A program made the position numbers and the translations under genes. Of a stretch of DNA of 64,000 nt, positions 13,142 to 23,000 are shown piece after piece. Under the pieces are notes generated by a model. It ran no database searches, was not told where the DNA came from, and worked only from the letters and a program-made list of their open reading frames with translations. This stretch comes from Berberis thunbergii (lineage: Eukaryota > Streptophyta > Magnoliopsida > Ranunculales > Berberidaceae). Location: positions 1-64,000 of the forward strand of contig QNQO01006983.1 in NCBI GenBank assembly GCA_003290165.1. Direction: 5' to 3'. How positions within the stretch are numbered: the stretch's first letter is position 1; each line of letters opens with the position of its first letter.

Positions 13142-13169
13142 ATTGTTTTGGTCTTACCTACTCAGGAAA
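12386..13169 (+). repeat. 26-bp direct repeat bracketing the PSB27-H2-like fragment
   Basis: Copies lie at 12386-12411 and 13144-13169, sharing TGTTTTGGTCTTACCTACT then T or C, then AGGAAA (one mismatch). The left copy lies inside the second exon and the right copy immediately after the truncated third exon. This looks like a duplication made when the fragment was joined to the element. Confidence 0.75.
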
Positions 13170-13463
13170 CACACTAGTAACTATTAGAATTGAAAGTTCA
13201 AATGGGAAGAGAATAATGTATTATGTAAATAGTTTTTTTTTTATATAGTGACTTAGCTTTTTAGAGAAATGGAGATAATTTTGTACAGTTCCAGACTAAC
13301 TTTTTAGAAGCCGTCTAAATGCCGAGGATGGGACTGGTCATTTGCCGTCACTGGTCACAGCTGGCAATCATGCTTTCTATCTATGGCTGTTATATTTTTA
13401 TTGAGAATGGGACTGGTCATTTGCCAGTGATTTATGCTTACAACTGCTTTTGTTTTGTTGTAG

Positions 13464-13791
13464 GCTGGAACATGGGAGGAGAAGAACCTTAATTCATGGG
13501 GAAGTAGTAGGATAAAGGTTTGTCAGATAGAATATTCTTCATGCTTGTCAGTCATGTCTCATGTTACATATTTATGTGCTATGGAAATCGGTAGTCATAT
13601 TTCATAGAAATTAACAACAAAGTTTTATGTATCTTTTAAGATATCTGTCAATCTGAGAAATAAAGAACTTCATTGACTGGATTGTAGTATATCTGAATTT
13701 CCCATGCACTTGCCTTCTACAGAAACTCCTGGCTTGTATTGGCTCATTGGACTTTTCTACCGGCAAAGCAGAAATAACAGAAGTTGGCGAT
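13464..13791 (+). pseudogene. Captured fragment of AHA1 (activator of Hsp90 ATPase)
   Basis: Two exons, 13464-13517 and 13723-13791, with AG/GT borders and phase 0. They encode AGTWEEKNLNSWGSSRIK and then KLLACIGSLDFSTGKAEITEV. The TWEEKNLN-W-RIK pattern followed by the GKAEITEV strand is characteristic of the AHA1 N-terminal domain, which binds the middle domain of Hsp90 and stimulates its ATPase. Only 41 codons are present, so no product is expected. Same strand as the PSB27-H2-like and ARGONAUTE fragments. Confidence 0.75.
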
Positions 13792-14035
13792 GTAAGTTCT
13801 CGTTCTTCTCTTTTTTTTTGGAGGGTGTTGGAATGTAATGTTATTTATGCCGTTATTGCTGGATGTCATTCTTGCTATTTAGAACTGGCTTAGCAGTGGT
13901 AGCGTGCAATTTTGGGAGGTATGTTTTTGGGAAGGTATATTATTCATTTGAGGTATGTTTTCTCATTGTTTAGACATATTTATTTATTCATTCATTTAGT
14001 GATTACTATTGTTATTATTATTATTATTCATTTAG

Positions 14036-14475
14036 GTATGAGGCTTCCTGCTTATGATGGGAGGAACAGCCTTTATACTTCTGGATTGTTTCCCTTTACT
14101 TAAAAGGAATTAAGTGTAATTCTAGTTGATGAAGATGACGTGATTGGCATTGCAAGGTTCGTTGCTAACTCGTGTTTGGCTCAGATTTTATTTCCTCTTC
14201 GGTTTTGTTTGTGTGGTTTTCATGAATTTGTAATTTTTAATATTATTGAAATAACTGTAAATGGGAACTTTTGAGGCTGTTAAAAGGTTCAATTAGGATG
14301 CATGAAGATTCTATCAAACTCAAACCAAAAAGCGGGAGTTTAAAGTAGCGATCAAGTTAGTAGCTCGTGCTGACATGCAACATTTACGCCAGCTTCTTGT
14401 TGGAAAGGTAGCTGATGCTCCTAAAGACACAATTCAAATTCTTGATGTTGTCTTGAGAGAACTGTCCTCCCAAAG
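14036..14475 (+). pseudogene. Captured fragment of an ARGONAUTE gene (N and linker region)
   Basis: The first exon (from 14036 to about 14156) reads RLPAYDGRNSLYTSGLFPFT, stop, KELSVILVDEDD. The second (about 14326-14475) reads [18 protein letters not shown], then [18 protein letters not shown] ending SSQR before a GTACAT donor. This matches the N-terminal and linker-1 region of AGO1/AGO10-clade proteins, where LPAYDGR.SLYTAG and QALQVLDIVLREL-type sequences are conserved. A TAA (14101-14103) interrupts the first exon, and PAZ, MID and PIWI are absent, so it cannot encode a working Argonaute. Exon 2's acceptor is weak. Confidence 0.82.
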
Positions 14476-14989
14476 GTACATTTTCTTAATTTGTCCACAT
14501 AATATACTGTTTGGAGTAGCTCAGTTGTAGAAAAATGTTTATTCTCAATGTACAATTTGATTTATTGCAGTTTTAGAGTTGTTTTGGTAGTTCTGATGTC
14601 AAAATGATGTTCTATATGGAATTAATCACATTAGATGCATGTGGATGATGGCTTTTATGTTGTCATGATAACAAGAGGACTGATTTGAATCGCACCACAT
14701 TCATGAATTGGTCAAGGTAACATCAAGAAAACCCTTTGTCAAGAAGTCCATCTGGATGATGGCTTTTATGTTGTAATGTACTTCCCTTAGGAAACTCAAC
14801 TTTAGGGGTGACACTAAATGTAGGCCTTCACATGGGTCTATGGTGGCCTAATACTTGGGGTGACCTCGTATAATTTTCTGATCTAAGTTGATTGATTCAG
14901 CAGGTTGGGGTAGACTCCCCTTGGCTTTTTGGTAGGGGATTTCAATTTCATAACATGAAGAAGAAAAGGAAGGGGTGTGTACTAGGAGA

Positions 14990-15120
14990 AGCTCTAGTAT
15001 GGCTGCTGCTGCTACTGCTACTGTTGCTGTTGTTGTCGTTGCTATCGTTGCTGTCGATAGCCCCTGTTGCTGTTGATGTTGTGGTTTCTGCTGTCGTTGC
15101 TGTTGTTGCAGCTGTAGATT
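14990..15120 (+). repeat. Trinucleotide-rich tract (GCTGCTGTTGTT type)
   Basis: Imperfect GCT/GTT/ACT triplets over about 120 bp create low-complexity Leu/Val or Gln/Ala frames on either strand. No evidence that it is translated. Confidence 0.7.
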
Positions 15121-15414
15121 AATAAGAGTTTGTACATCATGTACATTCATCATCACAAAAAATTATGTCGTTGCTTTCGTTCCCTTTTTTCCCTTGAAAC
15201 ATTATGTACATTCATCATCACAAAAATGTTTAGATCATTCAACATTTCTTTTAGCAAAAGGAAGTGAAAATAATACATTTTATTTTCTTTTGCTTGATCA
15301 CCAACATGGTGTTTCTTGTCTTTGTCACAATGGATTTCGAGTGCTCAGGCTAATGCATACGTGATAAGATGCAATAAAAAGTCTGTTGATAGCAAAAAAA
15401 AAAAAAATTCTATG

Positions 15415-15595
15415 TATAAAACGCTATGGCAGTCTACCATAGCGTTTTAAACGCTATTGTAAAGTCTACCATAGCGTTTTTAAAACGCTATAAATAGTCT
15501 ACCTACCATAGCGTTTTTAAAACGCTATGATAGCCCCTATTTCTATTATAGCGTCGGCTGTCATAGCGTTTATGAAAACGCTATTGATCAAAATT
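15415..15595. repeat. CACTA right subterminal repeat array
   Basis: About ten copies of AACGCTAT or its complement ATAGCGTT, in both orientations, within 180 bp of the right terminus, several as ACCATAGCGTTTTT. Clustered subterminal motifs of this kind are the binding sites of the TNPA-type protein in characterised CACTA elements. Binding here is inferred. Confidence 0.8.
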
Positions 15596-15607
15596 TTTCT
15601 TGTAGTG

Positions 15608-16290
15608 ATCTTCTTATAAAAATATTTATGTTATCAAAATCCTTAGCTAAAGCAAAATCTAAAATAAAAATCCCTATAGTATTCGATCTCTAAAGCCTTA
15701 ACCTCCATGAACCCTCTCATACCCAACTCTATCCTTACCGACATGACCATTCAAATCTCCGCCTAGGATCCCTTATGGGAAGAGGGGATTCCATGAACTA
15801 ATTCTTGTAAATAGTCCTAAAAACCCTTCTTAGTTTCATTGTCTATACCCATTTGAGGCGCATACAGGCTAATAACATGCATTATCTCTAGTTCTAAAGC
15901 CAATTTAATATTTATGATTTTATCCCTAAACCTCCTAATGGTGACTACTACATCTAAAAAACTTTATCTATCTCTAGTTCGTAGAAAAGTTTGAACCCTC
16001 CTCTTAAATCTTTAGCATTGTTCCCCTTCCATTTTATCTCTTGGAGATAAACTAATTACCTTATTCCTACGCAGGACGTACACTAGTTATAGTGACTTAA
16101 CCACAAAGTTCCTACATTTCAAAAGGCTAATCTAATTATTCTAGCTCTAGCCTGAGCTGACTTCTTTACTAGTCTCCGCCTAGAATGGTGCGAGGACCCT
16201 TACTTATTTAACACTACAGTCGGGCGCCACTGCAGAGTGCCTTGGTAATTTGTCACTACACCCGAGTGTAGGTGCAGTACATCACTTACA
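15608..16290 (-). mobile_element. LINE, 5' part: leader and endonuclease remnant
   Basis: On the minus strand around 16030-16130 a degenerate frame reads like the start of a plant LINE apurinic-type endonuclease (an L-x-x-GTWN-x-GTL-like stretch, here with stops). The region then leads into the junction with the 5288-7522 segment. Upstream (16130-16290) is a non-coding leader. It is separated from the RT part by the CACTA insertion. The exact 5' boundary is not clear. Confidence 0.65.
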
Positions 16291-16915
16291 ACAGGGGACA
16301 CACTAACTTTCTACATTAATCTTTTGAACCAAAATCCATCACATCTCTTTTCACAAGTTGCAATGATATATGTGATCTTATTTTATTGGTAAGATAAATG
16401 TAAACATACAACTATAATTTGTAAATTACTAGGGTATTTCTCATGCACTTTTGGTGCTTTAAGTTCTATGTGATCCGTTAGATTTTTATATTTGAGTAAA
16501 TTTCAAATTTCAAACACCATTATGATTTGTAATATAAATAGTATATTCTTTTATTTTATTAATACGAAGAATGCAAATATATAGTTATAACTTATTTTTT
16601 ATGAAAGACATATAAAATTATATAACTTAATATTATATGAATTGTCAAAGTTACTTATGAAACTTTGGAATGCAAGTTTTGAAATTATTTGAATGGAAAT
16701 CAAATATTAAAAACTGATTTTAGAATTATGGAAAAATCGACATTTGTTAATTTAAACAAAATTTAAATGGGATTTTGGGTGAAATGGTAGAAGTCGGATT
16801 TTCTAATCCTATACAAGTTGCAGCCCCACGTTGAGAGATGGTGTATGTTGGTTGAGCTCGCCCCAGGTCCTGCCCTATCGCATTGCAACATTAGATCTGG
16901 GTTCTTCTCCCTGTA
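16291..16915. other. Intergenic AT-rich stretch
   Basis: No coding exon or RNA gene seen between the LINE leader and the kanadaptin promoter. Confidence 0.4.
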
Positions 16916-16918
16916 GAG

Positions 16919-17078
16919 TCTATATATAGGCTAGGCTAACTTTCCTTTTCCGTTTTTTTGTTTACTCGACCGGTCGTCTAATCGTGGTGTGATTTGCGAT
17001 CTCTGTTTGTCCAATCCAAAGACGGCACACTCTCTCTCTCTGTGTTGTGTTGTGTTGTGTTGTTAGAAGAAGAATGAA
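16919..17078 (+). promoter_or_regulatory. Kanadaptin core promoter and leader
   Basis: A TATATATA box at about 16919-16927 would place transcription start near 16950. The leader contains (CT)n and repeated TGTGTTGTGT at 17029-17062. A minimal two-codon upstream frame ATG-AAA-TGA (17074-17082) overlaps the chosen start ATG at 17079. Confidence 0.5.
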
Positions 17079-20000
17079 ATGAAGGGTGAGATGGGTCGTC
17101 CTCCCCTTCCTCGTCCAAAACAACCACAACCCTCTTCTCCTCCCCTTGATGCTGAACATTCCTGTTCCAATCCCAAATCAGATATTGGTGCTAGGAAGGA
17201 TGTGGTGGTTCCCATGGGCCCTCCCCCTCCAAAACAGAAACCTCCTTCTTCTCCACCCCTTTATCATCATCATTCTTCCAATCCCACTTCTAATCCAACC
17301 TCATCCTCTTCCATTTCCATTGATGAAGCAGCAGCGGCAGCACAACCAAAACCCAATGTTGTGGTGGTTCCCATGGGTCCTCCCCCTCCTAAACCTAAAC
17401 TCTCCCCCTCCTCTATCATTCAACAACAACCCCCTACAAATGATGATGATAATAATAATACAGATTCCCCCAACCCTAAACCTGCTACTGCTGCTGCTGC
17501 TGCTGCTGATGGTGGCGGTGTTGAAAGTCAAAGTGTGAACAATGGCAGTAGCAACAACACCAGCATCCCTTATACCATACCCCCATGGAGTCAGGCACCT
17601 CCTCACCCATATGCCCTCGAAGTCATTAAAGATGGGTTGGTTATTGACAATTTCAATGTCACCACCAAAGGAGCTTACATGTTTGGTCGCGTCGATCTTT
17701 GTGATTTTGTTCTTGACCACCCCACCATTTCTCGCTTTCACGCTGGTATGCTTTTCACTTTACTTATTTTACCCATTTCTTGTAAATTGTGTTGCATTGA
17801 ACAGTTTGTATTTGGCATTTCACTTGACAACGTGAGGGAACTAATTTATAATGCCTCTTTATTTTTTCAGTTCTCCAGTTCAGAAAGAGTGGCGAGGCAT
17901 ACCTTTATGATCTTGCGAGTACCCATGGCACCTTTGTCAACAAGATTCAGGTACCACTGTTAGCTTTCATTTTTCCAATTTCTTTGCAATTTATCCACAT
18001 AATGCACAGAAACAAAGTGTATTCTTTCTTAACATTTAGTTATGAGCAGCACCTTTGTAATTGTTCTTACCTATAAGAAGTTGATGGCCTTTTGTTTTTC
18101 CTCGACTTGGTTAGAGTTCCTTGAGGAGTCATTGAATGTAATATTTTGATGGCGAATGCAATTTTTTGTGTCAGAATATGCCATTTTCCTAATTGACACA
18201 GAAAATGCATGCTACAATGTGAATTCATGATTCCCTGATTATATGATTGATAGATTGAGTTATGATTCAATGGTTAATTTGCTTAAACTTAATATTTTTA
18301 TCCTATTCTAATCAATGGTATGCCGTAAGATGATATTTAGGGAGTGTTTGGTTGCATGAAATCCTATTTGATTGGAATCTACAAGAGGACCATCTACATT
18401 TAAGCTAAATTGAGAATCACATGCTTTGAGGGAAAAAAGAGAGTTTGATTCTCATGTTATGAGACTTCTATTCCTAACATTCATTATAAAATTTAATGGT
18501 GGATGAGGCGTCCTACCTCAATTTAGCTCAAATGTAAGTGATCTCCTCATGGATTCCATGTAACCAAACACACCCTAAGATCCTTCAAATAGTTTTGGGT
18601 GACTTCATTTGCTCAGTCTATGGAGGTAAATGTAATTTAATCGACAAATAATCCCTAAATAATCTATTCTCACTATTAGAACGTTTCAATTTTTTAATTA
18701 ATCGTTTGAATATTCTTTGGGCGATTTTTCGCCAAGCTACCGATTAATCACTTTTGACACTCACCGATTAATCGGTCCATGATATTATGTTATAAACAAA
18801 CGTGAAAAATTAATCTAATTTTTAAAAAATTTACCAAAACCTATTCAATACTTTACCATAAGGAAAAATACTAAGAGTGTGTGCGAAGAGGCTAGAGAGA
18901 GAAAAACAATAAAAAAATAATATACATAAAAAATATCTAACAGAAAAATGACAAAAAGGAAAATAACAACCAAAACTAAAAAATATAGAAAACCGCACAT
19001 TTATCTAACAATGAATTACGGAAAATCCCCCATTTATCTAACATTCAAATTTTTAGTTTCTTATAATTTGCCTTACATTGAGGATGTGATATTTACTACT
19101 TCAATATTTATTAATTTAAAAAATAAAAATTCTTGTATTTAACATATTACTTAGAAGGATAGAGAAATATGTTATAAAATACGAGCTGATTAATTTCTAT
19201 TAATTTTGATTAATCCCGATTGATCTCATAATGATCTTGAACCGATTAGGATCTGATAAATGATTTAGCTAGTATATTGGCGTACTTATATTCCATATTC
19301 TTTTGTGTATGTACATGCAAAAAAGATTTCAGCCATTCTTCTTTGTGACAGAGATCGAATAGAAGATTAAGTAGTTGGATAGGAGGAGAAAATAAAAAGG
19401 GAGGATGCGATGAAAATATGTCACTCGGATAAATTCTCAAGGACATTCATTTTCTTCTTTAAAAGCCGTCAAGTGTTTTTGGTTCTTCTAGAAGTTATAT
19501 TAGAAGCAGTTGTTCTTTGGATTCTGTGGTCGTTGGTAAGGATAATCCAGATGAGTGTAGGATCTTAGTTACATTATTCTTTTTAGTTGAGATATCATTT
19601 GGGTCACCTCTTCCATATGGATTCTAAGTTTAGAAAAATCATGGAATTCAACAAAGCACTCTTAAGTGTATTTGGAGGTTTGGGGTAGAAACTGATGCCT
19701 TACGGAGAAGAGTAATTGGAGCCTCCCCTCAAGATTGGTTTGCCAAAGAATCATCTTTTATCTATGGTTGCCATAGGGGTGGACATGAGATGGGATGGGA
19801 CAGGGCAGACCTCATCCCTATCCCATTCCGTTCATTTGGGATCGAGACGGGATAGACCTCATTCCGACCTCGTCCAATTCCAAACGTGTTCAAGATAGAA
19901 CGAGATGAGTGAATACTAAATATTCTTCTAATGAAGAATACAAAAGAATTTCATCACACATTACTCACACACTAGTAATTCCAAATTTATGTATATATAA

Positions 20001-23000
20001 TTATTATTGTAACAATATCAAATGTCATGTAAAATTTATGGTTGAATGAACTTACAATTTTTTAATGTTAAGCATCATTTGTGTGATATAATAACCAATA
20101 GTTGTACATATAACTCATAGTGCAAAACTAAAATAAACCATCATTTGGGTTTAATGTCTTAAGAAATAATTGTCCTACAACTAATCTAAAATGTGAAAAA
20201 GTATAAATTTTCATGGGTACTATTTGACCTACAATATCCAAACTTAAGTTTTATATAAACAAAGAGTACCAAATCAAACAAGTTTTCAAATAATAGATGT
20301 TTTGATTTAATTTAAACACATCTAAAACTTTCCTTTAAAAGAGTAGTATGATGAAAATTAATAATAATAAATATTAAATAAATAAGTTTGGGACGGGACG
20401 GGATGGGTAGGATTGAAAATCTTTATCCCGATCACTCTAGATCGGAACGGGACAAGATCGGGATGCAATTGATCAATCCCAAAAGAATCGAGACAGGACG
20501 GAATGGGACCGGGACGAGATCGAGATCGCGGGATGGAATGCCCACTCCAACATCATGAACTTGAAGAGCTATGTGTCCAACTCAATTTCCCTTGAAGTTC
20601 TCAATGGAGCAAGGGTCTAGTTTTGGGATCATAAATGGGTTGTAAAAAACACCCTTAAAGAATCATTTCCAAACATTTACATCATCTCCAACAACCACGA
20701 CAAACACCGCAACAAACATGGTAAAGTTGATAGAGATTTGCGCAGTTAGTAATAGCCACCAGGGATGGAACTTCCAGCTTAGAAGGCACCTTAATGATTG
20801 GGAAATGGAGTGGATGTTAAATCTCCTAGTCAGAGTGGATGTTAAACCTCCTAGTCTATCACCGAGAATGTCAGCTTGATGATGATCAAGATAAATGGTA
20901 ATAAGGACACTAGATACTCAGTCAAAGCTGTGGCATCTGAGAATACTCCCTCTCCAACTGACCAGGGAATAACCTTCACAGTGTCATTTGGAGTAAGGAA
21001 GTCCCTCTCAGAGCTTCTATCCTTCTTTGTACAATTCTTCTTGGCAAGATTTCGAAAATCAACAACATTCACAAAAGAAGCCTAACTACTCCTAACGACT
21101 GTGTATGTGGAGAGCAAGCTGAGTCAGTAGATCGCATTATACTTGTAGCTTCTGTAAATCTATTTGGGAAAAGGCTTTGTCTGAATTCCAGATTAATGCT
21201 CACCTCCGCCTTCATTAGTTGGGTTGAGCTATCTGCATCTTCTAGAGCTGCTAATCTCATTCTCTCAACCCTTGGCAAATGGGGGCATAGGATAGACTTC
21301 TCCACTCCTTAGTTTGGGTAATATGGAGATAAAGAAATAACTTGATTCTTTGGGGCTTGCATATGAATGTGGATAATTGGTGGATAGACACCAAAATCAA
21401 TCTTTGGATTTTGCGGTGTCTTCAGTTAACTCAATTCTCTTCTCTTCTTGTCATGTCTAGTTGGGAGTCTATTGTTCATAACAATATATCTTGATGTATG
21501 TACTTTTGTTGGTTGGTTAGTCTGACTAGTTTACTTTTGTTGGTTGGTTAGTCCGACTAATGAGTTGGAAAAATTCAACAGTACATATACCAATAAGAAT
21601 TTTTTATATCCACTCCTAGTAACACTTAGCGAAATGAATATCAAGAAATTCAACATTTCAATGTGTATCATAATATAAATGAGCATTTACCAAGGGAACC
21701 AATTACACGTTACCTCAAGTCAATGTTTAGGGTGTTTGAAAAACCCAAATTAGGACCAAGTTTTTCCAATTACTATGCGAGTCACTGAGTTTTTCCAATT
21801 ACTCAGCCGAGTCATCGAGTTTTTTGGGATAATCAGACCAAGTTTTTAGCATCAATTTTTCAAAATTTTAATTCGCTTCAAGAGCTTGTTCCTCTTAATC
21901 GTGATTACCCTACCCGATGGCCAGCTTATTTATCCACATGACCTACCATTTTTTCTCTTATAATTACAATTTTGTTTTATCGATAAAAAGGTAGGGAGTA
22001 GGAGCCTAAGTTTTGGCATTTTTTTTTCATTTTCTTTCATTCCCAATGAATTGAAAGACACATCAGTGGAAATGACCAATGAAAGAGTTGCAAAGGTTTT
22101 GAGCAGGTTGAGGTGGCGAAACAATCGGTGAGAACTAGCTACAAATAGGAAATAGCTAAGACAATCGGTGAGAACTAGCTACAAATAGGAAATAACTAAT
22201 CAAGACTTGAACAGAAGTTAGGATGGTCTGGGCTTGGTGTATAAATCCATAGAGAGGAAGAAATGTTTCAGTTTGGAGAATAAACAGCTATGTTGTGACA
22301 AGGGTAAGGATATAACTATATTAAGTGTTTTTTTGCAAAACATCTGAAGCCTTACTTTGAGCGTCCAAAGACAAATATAGGTCATGTTGGTCCATGGACG
22401 ATCTCGGAGTCTAGTATTATGTTCCAAGTGAGGCTGATTTTGATTCATCGATGCAGTGACTCATATTCTCAAGATTGGATCTTCAAATTTTATGCTTAGA
22501 TGATGACAATGTTGATCAATGTTATATCAGTTCTACACCACCTGCTGAGTAACACCACCTATTGGCAGCGGAAAACACACAATAATTAAGGCTTCAAATC
22601 ACAAGCTTTTGAGAAACTGAAATAAACTTCTATTCAGTTATGAACTTCCATCAGTACGATACCTCCTTTTATAATTAAACATAATTTGACTCTAAAGAAA
22701 ATTAGCCCAAAAGCTAATTTAATTAGAAGCCCCTAATTCTAATTTATTGGGTCTAACCCACTTATTAATGAATTAACTAATATTTAACTAATTAATATTC
22801 CATCAATACTCCCCTTCTAGAAAAAAACTCAACCTCAGGCATAGGTCTTAGAAGAATCACCATTTGCAAACAATGAAATATAATCCTATTTCATTTCTGC
22901 GGCTTCCTCAAGAATAGTCTCATCAGGAACGTTCCCCGTCTGTCAGCAAAGTGGTCTTATTCTTAGCATAGTTGCGAGAGAAATGACCAACCTAGCCACA

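Larger units (their letters stand above)
7523..15607 (+). mobile_element. CACTA (En/Spm-like) DNA transposon carrying host gene fragments
   Basis: The left end is CACTACAACAAAA (7523) and the right end is the complement of CACTACAAGAAAA (15595-15607). Both are flanked by the 3-bp duplication ATC (7520-7522 and 15608-15610), the CACTA-superfamily signature. Subterminal copies of a 9-12-bp motif around AAACGCTATGG/CCATAGCGTTT occur in both orientations: about ten within 15417-15590 and a few at 7555-7575. This is the expected arrangement for transposase-binding repeats. The element is 8085 bp and inserted into a LINE. No TNPA/TNPD-type transposase was recognised, so it is probably non-autonomous. 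Inside are a CT-rich leader, a retroelement remnant and co-oriented fragments of several host genes (separate entries). Confidence 0.92.

Noticed and set aside
14848..15156. Gln/Ala-rich minus-strand protein
   Set aside because: Produced by a trinucleotide-repeat tract; no conserved part.
7523..15607. Captured exons as parts of one native multi-exon gene
   Set aside because: The pieces belong to unrelated families and each is truncated; CACTA ends with TSD enclose them.
17086..17741. Overlapping long frames in kanadaptin exon 1 (both strands)
   Set aside because: They are low-complexity shadows of the Pro/Ser-rich exon; only the frame from 17079 carries the FHA motif.
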